Positions 9,287 through 18,549 of a stretch of 64,000 nucleotides of DNA are shown here, in pieces. A model generated the notes under the pieces. That model saw nothing but the letters and a program-made list of their open reading frames with translations, had not been told where the DNA came from and made no database searches. Source of the stretch: Sphingobacterium puteale (GTDB lineage: Bacteria > Bacteroidota > Bacteroidia > Sphingobacteriales > Sphingobacteriaceae); contig NZ_RBWS01000027.1 of assembly GCF_003627955.1 (NCBI RefSeq), forward strand, positions 35,594-99,593. Direction: 5' to 3'. A program made the position numbers and the translations under genes. Positions within the stretch are counted from its first letter, which is position 1. Each line of letters begins with the position of its first letter.

Positions 9287-9766
9287 ATGATTACTATTCC
9301 AGCCAAAGGAATGCGTATCGGGATTACTTTCAGTGCGTTTGACCTCTTGCACGCGGGGCATATCAAAATGCTTGAAGATGCCAAACGCCAATGCGACTTT
9401 TTGATCTGTGGCCTACAGACCGACCCAACATTGGACCGGCCGGAGAAAAACAAGCCGGCGCAGACCGTGGTCGAGCGTTATATCCAGCTCAAAGGCTGTA
9501 AATATGTGGATCAGATTGTTCCTTACGCTACGGAGCAAGATCTGGAGGATGTACTCCGTTCTTTTAATATTGATGTACGTATCGTTGGGGATGAATACCG
9601 GGAGAAAAACTTTACCGGGAGGGCATATTGCGAGGAAAAGGGGATTGAGTTATATTTTAATAGCAGAGACCACCGTTTTTCCAGTTCAGGATTAAGAAAG
9701 ATAGTGGCCAATGCCAATTTGGAAGAGGAATCCATTTTAAAATCAGACCTCTCATCAACAATTTAA
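9287..9766 (+). CDS. Cytidylyltransferase-like nucleotidyltransferase (first of a tandem pair)
   Basis: 159 residues. The Rossmann-like fold with the HAGH (HxGH) nucleotide-binding motif is near residue 23, ERYIQLKGCKYVDQIV in the middle and a SSSGLRK motif equivalent to the ISSTxLR of glycerol-3-phosphate/ADP-heptose-type enzymes near 140. Likely joins CTP (or ATP) to a phosphorylated small alcohol or sugar. The neighbour aligns from its start to the internal ATG at 9311, so translation could begin there. It has about 20 extra C-terminal residues compared with the paralogue, and its DNA is noticeably GC-richer. Confidence 0.8.
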   Translation: MITIPAKGMRIGITFSAFDLLHAGHIKMLEDAKRQCDFLICGLQTDPTLDRPEKNKPAQTVVERYIQLKGCKYVDQIVPYATEQDLEDVLRSFNIDVRIVGDEYREKNFTGRAYCEEKGIELYFNSRDHRFSSSGLRKIVANANLEEESILKSDLSSTI

Positions 9767-9779
9767 AGAAGATAACGAA

Positions 9780-10202
9780 ATGAAGATAGGAATAACTTTC
9801 GGTGTATTTGATCTCTTGCACGCCGGCCATATTATGATGTTAGAAGAAGCAAAACGCCATTGTGATTATTTAATCGTTGGCCTGAATACCGATCCTTCGG
9901 AGGTGTCTCCGGAAAAAGCGAAGCCTACGCAGACCATCGTAGAACGTTATATCCAATTGGAGGGCTGTCGTTATGTGGATGAGATTATACCCTATGAGAC
10001 AGAGCAAGATCTTATTGATATGATCAAGGCTTTGCCAATCCATATGCGTATTATTGGCGAGGAGTATCGAGATAAAGATTTTTCTGGCCGTCTGTATTGT
10101 GTGGAAGAAAATATCGAGATCTATTATAACAAACGTACACATCGTTTTTCGAGTACGGGGCTGCGCAAGGTCGTAGCTGATAAGGAGGCTGAGAAAAAAT
10201 AA
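9780..10202 (+). CDS. Cytidylyltransferase-like nucleotidyltransferase (second of the pair)
   Basis: 140 residues, clearly paralogous to the gene just upstream: HAGH, QTIVERYIQLEGCRYVDEI and FSSTGLRKVV line up throughout. Length is typical of glycerol-3-phosphate cytidylyltransferase (TagD) relatives. It starts 13 bases after its paralogue and ends 4 bases before manC, so all three are one transcription unit. Substrate unknown; activation of a polyol- or sugar-phosphate for the glycan is the simple reading. Confidence 0.8.
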   Translation: MKIGITFGVFDLLHAGHIMMLEEAKRHCDYLIVGLNTDPSEVSPEKAKPTQTIVERYIQLEGCRYVDEIIPYETEQDLIDMIKALPIHMRIIGEEYRDKDFSGRLYCVEENIEIYYNKRTHRFSSTGLRKVVADKEAEKK

Positions 10203-10206
10203 TATT

Positions 10207-11205
10207 ATGAGTACAGTTATCCATGTTGTTTTGACAGGTGGGGTAGGGAGTCGTTTATGGCCACTTTCACGCAAGAGCTATCCCAAACAATATCTCTCTT
10301 TATTCAAAGAGGGGTCCTTGTTTGAAATGACCATTAAGCGCAATCAGTCCTTGTGCGGTCAGGTCATTGTCGTAGGCAATCGTGATAATCATGGTCTGAG
10401 CCGGGAGGTGATGGAAAACAATAAGATAGACTATATCGATATTGTTGAAGCCACACCACGTAATACCGCTGCGGCAATTGCCTTTGCAGCCTTTGCAGCT
10501 CAGCCGGATGATATTTTGATTGTAACGCCATCTGATCATGTTATTGTTGGGGAGAAAGAATATGCAGAAGCAATAAAAGCTGGTATTGAAAAAGCAAATA
10601 AAGGCTATATCGTTACTTTCGGCATTCATCCGACACGACCTGAAACGGGTTATGGTTATATTGAATACAAAGATGATAAGGTGTTATCTTTTCGGGAGAA
10701 GCCCAATCAGGATACAGCGGAAGATTTTATTGAGCGGGGCAATTTCCTCTGGAATTCAGGAATGTTCTGTTTCCGTGCGGATACTTTTCTGAGCGAATTA
10801 CAGAATTTCGAACCCAAGGTCTATGCAACGGCATTTAACGCCTGGCAGCATCACCAGGATGGGGAGCTTGATCTAGCCTTGTCCAAGGAGATCCCATCGA
10901 TTTCGATTGACTATGCCGTTATGGAGCGATCGAAGAAAATTCGCGTAGTTGCGACAAGTTTTCAATGGTCCGATCTGGGGTCCTTTGAATCCATGTACGA
11001 TTATCTAAAGCAGACTGGCCATCCGGTTGACGAGAATGGAAATATGGTGATCGGTACCGATGTTTATACTGCTTTTGTAGGTTTAAAGGATAGTATACTT
11101 GTTCATACTAAAGATGCCATTCTTGTGCTGCAGAAAGAGAAGTCACAGGACGTCAAAAAAATATACAATACATTAGAACGTCATCAGTCCAAACTGATTG
11201 ACTAG
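10207..11205 (+). CDS. manC: Mannose-1-phosphate guanylyltransferase
   Basis: 332 residues, the short form without the C-terminal isomerase cupin found in bifunctional AlgA/ManC. The N-terminal pyrophosphorylase signature LTGGVGSRLWPLSRKSYPKQ is complete; TPSDHV near residue 100 gives the metal-binding Asp, and FREKPN and FLWNSGMF are family motifs. It makes GDP-mannose from mannose-1-phosphate and GTP in the cytoplasm. No GDP-mannose dehydratase or GDP-fucose synthase is in the window, so mannose or a derivative made elsewhere is the product. It is the last gene of its unit. Confidence 0.92.
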   Translation: MSTVIHVVLTGGVGSRLWPLSRKSYPKQYLSLFKEGSLFEMTIKRNQSLCGQVIVVGNRDNHGLSREVMENNKIDYIDIVEATPRNTAAAIAFAAFAAQPDDILIVTPSDHVIVGEKEYAEAIKAGIEKANKGYIVTFGIHPTRPETGYGYIEYKDDKVLSFREKPNQDTAEDFIERGNFLWNSGMFCFRADTFLSELQNFEPKVYATAFNAWQHHQDGELDLALSKEIPSISIDYAVMERSKKIRVVATSFQWSDLGSFESMYDYLKQTGHPVDENGNMVIGTDVYTAFVGLKDSILVHTKDAILVLQKEKSQDVKKIYNTLERHQSKLID

Positions 11206-11225
11206 CGTAATAGAGAAATAAAGCT

Positions 11226-11249
11226 GCCTGATCATTTTTTTGTTCGGGC
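11226..11249 (+). terminator. Weak hairpin after manC
   Basis: GCCTGA pairs with TCGGGC (one G-U pair) around a T-rich loop, followed by TGTTTTATT. Six base pairs only; plausible terminator of the manC unit. Confidence 0.4.
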
Positions 11250-11479
11250 TGTTTTATTTCCAGGTTGTCCTTGTTATTAAATCTTGTTTTCATAAAACAC
11301 CGTTGTTAATACAAAGTTAACCTCTGTGTGCTGCTGTTTTGAAGGATATTCTCAAATGTCCCCTATTTGTCTCTGGTCGATTTAATGTTGAATTAATAGT
11401 AATATCCGATATTTGGTTAGTGTTTAATAGCACCTTTGTATGCAACACTTAGTCATTTAATTTTAACCAACATATTGAT

Positions 11480-11953
11480 ATGGTGACCATAGTTATACTT
11501 ATTTTTTTATTTTTAGGCGGGTATCTTTTTTGGAGGAAAAAGCAGCTTGAGAAACGATTTAACAGAAGTGTTGGAATGACTATAAGCTATATGTTTCAGG
11601 AACGGCCTGGGCAATACAGTGGAGATAGAAATGCCAGAAGTGGGGTATTTGTCTTCGAAGCCGAACGGAATGATGAGAAACTAAAAAATATTGTTATTCG
11701 AAAGGTAAAGCCCTTACATTCGGCTTTGGATGTTAATCTGGAGCAGATTTTGGTTATTCCATTCGGACGGAAAGATCATACAAAATCTGATGTTTCTGTT
11801 CGTTTTAAAGTCAATAGAGCGACTCCAAAAATTACAGATTTAACAGGTGGCCGTGTAAGTATTTCTGGCGTGCTAAATTTTGAAGAAGGGCGACCAGAAT
11901 CATTTACTGCAACAGTGTTTATCTCGGATCTTTATCAGAAAGCTGAGGCTTGA
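11480..11953 (+). CDS. Small membrane-anchored protein of unknown function (copy 1)
   Basis: 157 residues. One N-terminal membrane helix (about 3-18) with a WRKKQ stop, then a soluble domain of about 130 residues with QERPGQYSGDRN, VIRKVKPLH, LVIPFGRK and LTGGRVSISGVLNFEE. I recognise no family. A close paralogue lies at 12269-12745. Both genes are monocistronic, with about 300-base gaps before each, which differs from the packed operons around them. Located just upstream of the regulator of the main polysaccharide operon. Confidence 0.7.
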   Translation: MVTIVILIFLFLGGYLFWRKKQLEKRFNRSVGMTISYMFQERPGQYSGDRNARSGVFVFEAERNDEKLKNIVIRKVKPLHSALDVNLEQILVIPFGRKDHTKSDVSVRFKVNRATPKITDLTGGRVSISGVLNFEEGRPESFTATVFISDLYQKAEA

Positions 11954-12268
11954 CCTCTTTTATTTCTCTGGGCTACTTTGATGTCATCAGAAAAAGATAC
12001 GCGTCTAGATTGATGATCATTTCTGTAATTAATGTGTTAATTCTTGTGTTTTATCTTGAAATTATCCATCTCGTTGATGTTTTTTAAGAAAACTATTTAT
12101 TAATAATATAGCAAATGGGTGTGTTTAGTTGATTATTCTTTTTTTTGTAAAAATTTCCGCTTTTTACTTATCACATATGTATCTCATTTAAGTCAATAAT
12201 AAATAGACATCGCTATATTTGTTTGACGTAAATCAATAAAATCAGTTGACCATAAACTTAATCCATAT
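11954..12268 (+). other. Gene-free spacer between the two paralogues
   Basis: About 315 AT-rich bases with stops in all frames. The only element I can point to is TATATTTG at 12214-12221, given separately. No strong hairpin is visible. Confidence 0.6.
12214..12221 (+). promoter_or_regulatory. Promoter -7 element upstream of copy 2
   Basis: TATATTTG is a perfect TAnnTTTG match, 47 bases before the ATG at 12269; the upstream TTTG box is only represented by TTTA with 23-base spacing. Confidence 0.45.
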
Positions 12269-12745
12269 ATGATACTTGTCATAACAATATGTGTTTTATT
12301 ATTATTTGCCGTTTATTTTTTTATCAGTAAAAAGCAACAGAAACAACGTTTTAATAGCGTGGTGAGCATGACGGTCAATTATATGTTTCAGGAGCGTTCT
12401 GGGCAATATAGTGGTGATAGAAACTCAAAAAGTGGTGTTTTTGTGTTCAAGGCTGAGCGTAATGATGATAGGTTAAAAAATATAGTTATAAGAAAAGTCC
12501 GGCCTTTACATGTTGCACTCAATGTCAATCTGGAACAGATCTTGGTTATTCCATTTGAGAGGAAAGATAGTACTAAATCCGATGTTTCTGTTCGCTTTAA
12601 GATCAATAGAACGACTTCAAAAATTGCAGATTTAACAGGTGGGCGTGTATATATTTCCGGAGTACTGAATTTTGAAGAAAGTCGTTCTAAATCATTTAAG
12701 GCAATTTTGCACATTTCAGACCTTTATAAGAACGATGAGGTCTGA
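12269..12745 (+). CDS. Small membrane-anchored protein of unknown function (copy 2)
   Basis: 158 residues, aligned over its length with the protein at 11480: same N-terminal helix, then QERSGQYSGDRN, VIRKVRPLH, LNVNLEQILVIPF and LTGGRVYISGVLNFEE. Roughly two thirds of residues look identical by eye. Conservation of the soluble domain against many silent changes suggests both copies are under selection. Function unknown. Confidence 0.7.
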   Translation: MILVITICVLLLFAVYFFISKKQQKQRFNSVVSMTVNYMFQERSGQYSGDRNSKSGVFVFKAERNDDRLKNIVIRKVRPLHVALNVNLEQILVIPFERKDSTKSDVSVRFKINRTTSKIADLTGGRVYISGVLNFEESRSKSFKAILHISDLYKNDEV

Positions 12746-12984
12746 TTGCCGTCTCCCTTTAATAGCGTACTCAAAACTAGATAGTTCCAATCAATTGCAT
12801 AATCGGCTCAAAATAGCTTTTGTTTTTATTTTTTTAACGGGCTGCTTTTTACAAGGAACCTAATTTTATATCCAATAAATTCGATGTTCCACGTGAATTT
12901 TAATCACCAATGCTTTCAAATCAATACCTAACAAAGGGTGGCCCGATCTAAATGATTCGTCTTTTTTATTTAACAATTTATTCA

Positions 12985-13016
12985 TTTGCATAGCTTATTT
13001 ATATTGAGTACTTTTG
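12985..13016 (+). promoter_or_regulatory. Promoter of the main polysaccharide operon
   Basis: TTTG at 12985-12988, 20 bases, then TACTTTTG at 13009-13016, an exact fit to the Bacteroidota consensus. Transcription would begin near 13022, so the regulator must start at the ATG at 13038 rather than the TTG at 13014. Confidence 0.75.
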
Positions 13017-13037
13017 TTACTCATTAAGGCTAAATCG

Positions 13038-13541
13038 ATGCTGGACTCGTTAATTACTTCCAAGACCCGACTCAAACTGTTGATTAAGTTTTTTGTTTCT
13101 GCTAGCAATCATGGGCATTTGCGTGGCTTGGCTGATGAGTTCCAGGAATCTACGAATGCAATTCGCAAGGAATTAAATCAATTGTCAGATGCTGGGTATT
13201 TAGAAAAGAGCACAGATAAAAACAAAATAATGTATCGTGCAAATACTAACCATTCGTTGTTTAAACCTCTTCAAAAATTAATTCATGCCTATTTAGGGAT
13301 AGATGAAATTGTCGACTCCGTTTTACAAAGATCAGGAGATATTCAGGAAGTTAGCCTAATTGGCGATTATGCAGAAGGGTTAGATTCAGGGAAAATAGAT
13401 GTGTTAATTTTGGGCGAAAATATAAATCAGGCATATTTATTGCGGTTAGCGGACAAGGTTGCGGAAAAATTGGGAAAAGAAATCGGAATTAGCTTTGAAA
13501 ATTTTAATATACAACGTAAAGTGATATTATTTGTTAAGTGA
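13038..13541 (+). CDS. Winged-helix regulator with nucleotidyltransferase-like domain
   Basis: 167 residues. Residues 1-70 form an ArsR/MarR-like winged helix (TRLKLLIKFF, LADEFQESTNAIRKELNQLSDAGYL). Residues 95-165 look like a small nucleotidyltransferase-fold domain (VSLIGDYAEGLDSGKIDVLIL), with the G-D-x-A-E-G form instead of the usual catalytic G-S-x(10)-D-x-D, so it is probably not an enzyme. It is the first gene after the operon promoter and 89 bases before wecB, which suggests control of the polysaccharide genes. Start chosen from the promoter position. Confidence 0.75.
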   Translation: MLDSLITSKTRLKLLIKFFVSASNHGHLRGLADEFQESTNAIRKELNQLSDAGYLEKSTDKNKIMYRANTNHSLFKPLQKLIHAYLGIDEIVDSVLQRSGDIQEVSLIGDYAEGLDSGKIDVLILGENINQAYLLRLADKVAEKLGKEIGISFENFNIQRKVILFVK

Positions 13542-13630
13542 TGCGCAGAAAACACCATTTACTAAAAATTGATTTTTAATAACTAACCAATTTCTAGAAG
13601 CATAGTTTGTAATTTCACTATTTAAATTAT

Positions 13631-14749
13631 ATGAAGAAGAATTTAATTGTATTCGGTACAAGGCCAGAAGCTATCAAAATGGCTCCTTTGGTGAAAGAGT
13701 TTCAAAAAGACCAGACATTTGAGACGAAAGTGTGTGTTACTGCCCAACATCGAGAAATGTTGGATCAGGTACTTGAGTTCTTTGATATTACACCAGATTA
13801 TGATTTGAACTTGATGAAGCCAAATCAGAATCTATACTCATTGACAGCTGATATTATAACCAAGATGAAAGCTGTATTAGAAGATTTTAGACCCGATTAC
13901 GTTTATGTTCACGGAGATACTACAACAACAATGGCTTCAAGTATTGCCGCTTTCTATGCAGGGGCTCAAGTTTGTCATGTTGAGGCGGGACTTCGTACTC
14001 ATAATAAACGGTCACCATTTCCTGAGGAGATAAATAGGCAGGTTGCTGGTCGGATTTGTGACTTTCATTTTGCCCCGACGGAAGCCTCTCGTAAGAATTT
14101 ATTGCGTGAAAATGTTCAAGATACAGATATCCTTGTGACAGGAAATACTGTAATTGATGCGTTGTTTGATAGCTCTAGACGTGTAAAGGATTTAGAGAAC
14201 GAGGAGATTAATCAATTGAGGGGAATTTTAGATCCTTCCAAAAAGTTGGTGCTTGTTACTGGTCACCGAAGAGAAAATCATGGACAAGGCTTTATTAATA
14301 TCTGTGAAGCCCTTAAAAACATTGCCGTGTCGAATCCTGATGTACAAGTGATTTATCCCGTGCATTTAAATCCTAATGTAAAGAAACCTGTATACGAGAT
14401 TCTCTCCGATGTTAGTAATATTCATCTAATTGACCCATTGGCCTATCCAGCTTTTGTTTGGTTGATGAATCAGTCATATTTGATCATCACGGACTCAGGT
14501 GGTGTTCAAGAGGAAGCGCCAAGTCTTGGTAAGCCCGTATTGGTGATGCGTGATACAACGGAACGCCCAGAAGCTGTTGATGCTGGTACTGTTATTTTGG
14601 TGGGAACGGATGTTGAAAAGATCGTTGCTGAAGCACAAGACCTATTGGACAATGATGATCGCTACCATAAAATGAGTGGATTACATAATCCATATGGGGA
14701 TGGAAAAGCCTGTGAAAGAATTGTAAATTTTATTAAAAACTTAAAATAG
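13631..14749 (+). CDS. wecB: UDP-N-acetylglucosamine 2-epimerase (non-hydrolysing)
   Basis: 372 residues, full length for the family. GTRPEAIKMAPL at the start, VHGDTTTT near 95, HVEAGLRTHNKRSPFPEE near 118, TGHRRENHGQGF near 211 and DSGGVQEEAPSLGKP near 290 are all intact. It makes UDP-ManNAc from UDP-GlcNAc in the cytoplasm. The gene ends nine bases before wecC, so the pair supplies UDP-ManNAcA. A frameshifted near-copy lies at 8039-9156; this copy is the reliable source of activity. Confidence 0.95.
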   Translation: MKKNLIVFGTRPEAIKMAPLVKEFQKDQTFETKVCVTAQHREMLDQVLEFFDITPDYDLNLMKPNQNLYSLTADIITKMKAVLEDFRPDYVYVHGDTTTTMASSIAAFYAGAQVCHVEAGLRTHNKRSPFPEEINRQVAGRICDFHFAPTEASRKNLLRENVQDTDILVTGNTVIDALFDSSRRVKDLENEEINQLRGILDPSKKLVLVTGHRRENHGQGFINICEALKNIAVSNPDVQVIYPVHLNPNVKKPVYEILSDVSNIHLIDPLAYPAFVWLMNQSYLIITDSGGVQEEAPSLGKPVLVMRDTTERPEAVDAGTVILVGTDVEKIVAEAQDLLDNDDRYHKMSGLHNPYGDGKACERIVNFIKNLK

Positions 14750-14758
14750 ATTATATCA

Positions 14759-15967
14759 ATGCAAGCAAAAGTAGTAACAGTTGGTCTAGGATATATTGGA
14801 TTGCCTACTTCAGCATTAATAGCCAATAGTGGTATAGCTGTTCATGGTGTAGACATATCACAGCATGTGGTGGATACAATCAATGCGGGAAGAATTCATA
14901 TAGTAGAACCGGATTTGGATAAAGCTGTAGCGAAGGCTGTAGCAGATGGTTATCTAAAAGCAGGGACAAAACCTATTGAAGCAGATACTTATTTAGTTGT
15001 CGTTCCAACACCTTTTAAAGGAGACCATCAGCCGGATATTTCTTATGTACAAGCTGCAACAGAAGGAATTATCCCATTGCTAAAAGAAGGTGATTTATAT
15101 GTGATAGAATCTACTTCTCCCGTTGGGACTACAGAAAAAATGATGACACTCATTTTTTCAAAGAGACCTGAATTGGAGGGGAAAATTTTCTTAGCTTATT
15201 GTCCAGAACGAGTGCTTCCTGGTAATGTGATGTATGAGTTGGTTCATAATGATCGTGTAATTGGAGGTGTTAATGAGGCGTCCACTCAAAAAGCATTGGG
15301 ATTCTATGCTCAGTTTGTAAAAGGCGAATTACACCCGACAAACGCACGTACCGCGGAGATGTGTAAATTGACTGAAAATGCTTCTAGAGATTCTCAAATT
15401 GCTTTTGCGAATGAACTGTCGTTAATATGTGATAAAGCAGATATTAATGTATGGGACTTAATTCGTCTAGCGAATAAGCACCCTCGTGTTAATATATTGC
15501 AGCCCGGTTGTGGTGTTGGTGGTCACTGTATTGCTGTGGATCCTTATTTCTTGACTGCGGATTTTCCTATGGAATCGCGTATGATTGCCCAAGCTCGTGA
15601 AACAAATAACTATAAGTCTTTCTGGTGTGCTGAAAAAGTTAAAACAGCGCGATTGGAATTTGAGATTAAAAATGGGCGACAACCTTCTATTGCGATTATG
15701 GGCCTAGCTTTTAAACCTAATATTGATGATTTAAGAGAATCTCCAGCAATTCATATAGCTGAGCGAGTTTTACAAGATTCTGGTGATGCTGACATGTATA
15801 TTGTTGAACCAAATGTTCATGAACATAAGGTTTTTAAACTAACTGACTGTAAAGAAGCTGTTGAAAAAGCTGATATAGTTGCTCTTTTGGTTGCTCATGA
15901 GGAATTTAAAAGTTTGAACTTTAAAGCGGATCAAATTGTGTTGGACTTTTGTGGGGTAAGAAAATAA
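14759..15967 (+). CDS. wecC: UDP-N-acetyl-D-mannosamine dehydrogenase
   Basis: 402 residues. N-terminal NAD-binding GLGYIGLP, central SPVGTTE and CPERVLPG, catalytic Cys in the segment around GCGVGGHCIAVDPYF (near residue 250) and the C-terminal UDP-binding domain (FKPNIDDLRESP). It oxidises UDP-ManNAc to UDP-ManNAcA with two NAD+. Placement directly after wecB supports the substrate, although UDP-GlcNAc 6-dehydrogenases share these motifs. Its stop codon abuts the ATG of the flippase. Confidence 0.92.
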   Translation: MQAKVVTVGLGYIGLPTSALIANSGIAVHGVDISQHVVDTINAGRIHIVEPDLDKAVAKAVADGYLKAGTKPIEADTYLVVVPTPFKGDHQPDISYVQAATEGIIPLLKEGDLYVIESTSPVGTTEKMMTLIFSKRPELEGKIFLAYCPERVLPGNVMYELVHNDRVIGGVNEASTQKALGFYAQFVKGELHPTNARTAEMCKLTENASRDSQIAFANELSLICDKADINVWDLIRLANKHPRVNILQPGCGVGGHCIAVDPYFLTADFPMESRMIAQARETNNYKSFWCAEKVKTARLEFEIKNGRQPSIAIMGLAFKPNIDDLRESPAIHIAERVLQDSGDADMYIVEPNVHEHKVFKLTDCKEAVEKADIVALLVAHEEFKSLNFKADQIVLDFCGVRK

Positions 15968-17425
15968 ATGTTAAAGATTGAAAATCCCAGATGGAAAGAA
16001 TTGATTAATAATTCTTTTTGGTCAGTAGGAGGTGCTATTGCGTCAAAAGGATTATTATTTCTTGTTTGGATTTTAGTAGGTAGAATTCTCGGTAGTGCCT
16101 CGTACGGAGAATTTGGAATAATAAGAAATACGGTTTTAATGTTTGCGACATTCTCCGGTTTCGGACTCGGGTTGACAGCGACAAAATTTGTTTCTGAATA
16201 TATGCACCGAGATAGAAATATGGTTGTAACGACGATCAATGTGACCTATTTCTTCGGAATATTTATGGGAATTCTTATTTCCGTACTCTTCTACCTTTTT
16301 TCGCAGCAGTTGAGCGTAACTTTGAAAGCTCCCCAATTGCTGTTTGATTTGAAAATTTGCTCTATAATTCTTTTCTTTAGCTCATTAAATGGAATCCAGA
16401 TTGGGATTTTGCAAGGGTTTCAGAAATTTAAGGAAATTGCCAAGGTAAATGTTATTCAGTCAATAATATGTTTTCCTCTTTATATTTTAGGAGCTATTTA
16501 TTTTGGCGTCCATGGTGCAGTGATTGCTTTTTTAGTTAGTTATATTTTAATATGCATTTTATGCTCTTTTTTTATTAAAGATATTTTTGCTAAGAATAAT
16601 ATAACATTTAGCTTTTTAAGCGTAAAAAAGGGATTTTCCATTCTTTATACCTATAGTCTTCCAACGTTTATTTCAGGCTTAATGGTGAGTCCTATTAAAT
16701 GGATCTGCGATACAATTTTGATAAGCTCGGCGGGCTTCAAGTCAATGGGAATCTTTACTGCAGCTCTTACATTTAATAATATAGTCATGGTTATGGCTAG
16801 TATGATTAGTGGACCGCTTTTGACAACTTTGGCAAGTAAAAAGGATAATGAAAATAAAACAGATGTAAATATTGAAAGATTTAATCTTTTATTTCCATGG
16901 TACCTGTCAATTTTGATATCCCTGCCTTTAATCTATTTTTTCGAAATAGGGCATTCGATGTTTGGTGATTCATATGAAGTGATGGAGTTTCGACCAACTT
17001 TTATTGTAGCTTTGTTTTTTACAATAATAATGATGTTTAAAGAAGGCCTTACTCGCATTGTTGCGGTAAATAATCTACAATGGTGGAGCTTATTCAGTAA
17101 TTTGATTTGGGGGCTTTCTCTGGTGACATTTGTGTATTTCTATGTTGGAATTGATTCTACTACAATGGCTATTGGTTACACTTTAGCATATTCGCTTAAC
17201 ATATTGGTTCTTTTCCCAATTTTTAATAAGAGAAACTTAATCCCTAAAAATTCTATCCTAGGATTTGATTCCCTATTGATTTGGCTATTGTTACTGTCGT
17301 CGGCAATTTTTTGTTTACAGAATTATACCTTGTATATTAGGATTATAGTTTTTTGTATTGTATTGTGTCTGGTAGTATATATTGTATATAAGAAATTTAT
17401 AAGAATAAAAAATGAAAGTAATTAA
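15968..17425 (+). CDS. wzx: Wzx-type lipid-linked oligosaccharide flippase
   Basis: 485 residues with about twelve to fourteen hydrophobic segments and the polysaccharide_synt/MATE-like start (NNSFWSVGGAIASKGLLFLVW, GRILGSASYGEFG). It moves undecaprenyl-linked repeat units across the inner membrane. Only flippase in the window, although there are two Wzy candidates and two initiating transferases. Begins directly after the wecC stop and overlaps the pyruvyltransferase gene by 14 bases. Confidence 0.88.
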   Translation: MLKIENPRWKELINNSFWSVGGAIASKGLLFLVWILVGRILGSASYGEFGIIRNTVLMFATFSGFGLGLTATKFVSEYMHRDRNMVVTTINVTYFFGIFMGILISVLFYLFSQQLSVTLKAPQLLFDLKICSIILFFSSLNGIQIGILQGFQKFKEIAKVNVIQSIICFPLYILGAIYFGVHGAVIAFLVSYILICILCSFFIKDIFAKNNITFSFLSVKKGFSILYTYSLPTFISGLMVSPIKWICDTILISSAGFKSMGIFTAALTFNNIVMVMASMISGPLLTTLASKKDNENKTDVNIERFNLLFPWYLSILISLPLIYFFEIGHSMFGDSYEVMEFRPTFIVALFFTIIMMFKEGLTRIVAVNNLQWWSLFSNLIWGLSLVTFVYFYVGIDSTTMAIGYTLAYSLNILVLFPIFNKRNLIPKNSILGFDSLLIWLLLLSSAIFCLQNYTLYIRIIVFCIVLCLVVYIVYKKFIRIKNESN

Positions 17426-18548
17426 GAATGAAATTACAGTAATAGGTGGTTATGGAGGTGGGAACGTTGGAGATGATGCCCTTATGTGGAATGTTATAAA
17501 ATGGTTGAATGTAAAATTTCCGAATATAACACCATTGCTTGTGGTTTATGATAAGAAATTGATCTTAAACGTATTGAAGGGACTGAGTTATGACGTTGTC
17601 GATACTTTTGAGGATTATTCTGTTGAATCTAAAGTAATTATATATGGTGGTGGTACACAGTTTTTTCACTTTACTAAAGATAAAAAGAAGTCCAGTATTA
17701 TAAAAAAAGGCTTTAAATTTTTATTAAATCCGCTGTCTTTTTTTAAAAGCTTAAAAAAGCATGTTTCAAAGAAAGAAGTTAAATCCAATCACAAATTTCT
17801 ATTGGGAATAGGATTTGGTCCGTTCATTTCAAAAGAGACAGCAGAATACGCAAAATTTTTGAATGTTTTAGAAGAGGCGGAACATCTTTATGTGAGAGAT
17901 AGCAATTCATTTCAATATATTCCGGAGGCTTTCTTAAGTAAAATTACTAAAGGAACCGATATATGCTATAACAGGTTTTTTAAAGAGATTCTTGTTGAAG
18001 CGAACCCGGAAAAATTTGGCAATATTAAAAAAAACGCAATTATTCTGCGAGATTGGCATTACGACAACGTTGATCATGAGAAACTCTTACTTTCTTTGAG
18101 ACAACTTATTTCGTTGAAGAAGGAAGAACGTTTCGATCTAATTTTCTTTTGTGACCAATTGGATAGTAATCTTAAAGAAAAATTTAGAGGTCTTGATAAT
18201 TTGGATTTTTGGAGCTGGGATCCAAGTAGTAACAATCTAGTTGGTTTTTTTGATCGAATGAAAACCTACGACTTGGTAATAACGTCTAGATTCCATGGAG
18301 CGATATTTTCTGCACTTTTAGATATTCCATTTATTACACTTGAAATAGAACCGAAACTAAATGTACCGAATCAAATGTATGGTAATGAAAGTATACTGAA
18401 GGAGCCTTTTCAACTTGAAAAATTGGTCAACTTGATTGCCATTGCAAAGGATAAGACAATCGTGTCTGAAGATACAAATAATCAATTGATCAATATTGGT
18501 GATGGTATGTTTGAAGACTTAACATCTAGAATTTCAAAGCTTCTATAA
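17412..18548 (+). CDS. Polysaccharide pyruvyltransferase family protein
   Basis: 378 residues. The N-terminal ITVIGGYGGGNVGDDALMWN and the C-terminal TSRFHGAIFSALLDIPFI are hallmarks of the PS_pyruv_trans/CsaB family. Such enzymes add a pyruvate ketal from phosphoenolpyruvate to a sugar, giving negative charge to the polymer. Overlaps wzx by 14 bases and precedes the second Wzy by one base. Confidence 0.85.
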   Translation: MKVIKNEITVIGGYGGGNVGDDALMWNVIKWLNVKFPNITPLLVVYDKKLILNVLKGLSYDVVDTFEDYSVESKVIIYGGGTQFFHFTKDKKKSSIIKKGFKFLLNPLSFFKSLKKHVSKKEVKSNHKFLLGIGFGPFISKETAEYAKFLNVLEEAEHLYVRDSNSFQYIPEAFLSKITKGTDICYNRFFKEILVEANPEKFGNIKKNAIILRDWHYDNVDHEKLLLSLRQLISLKKEERFDLIFFCDQLDSNLKEKFRGLDNLDFWSWDPSSNNLVGFFDRMKTYDLVITSRFHGAIFSALLDIPFITLEIEPKLNVPNQMYGNESILKEPFQLEKLVNLIAIAKDKTIVSEDTNNQLINIGDGMFEDLTSRISKLL

Positions 18549-18549
18549 T

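Noticed and set aside
12672..12863. 63-codon frame after the second membrane-anchored paralogue
   Set aside because: Starts inside the real gene in another frame and has no independent signal.
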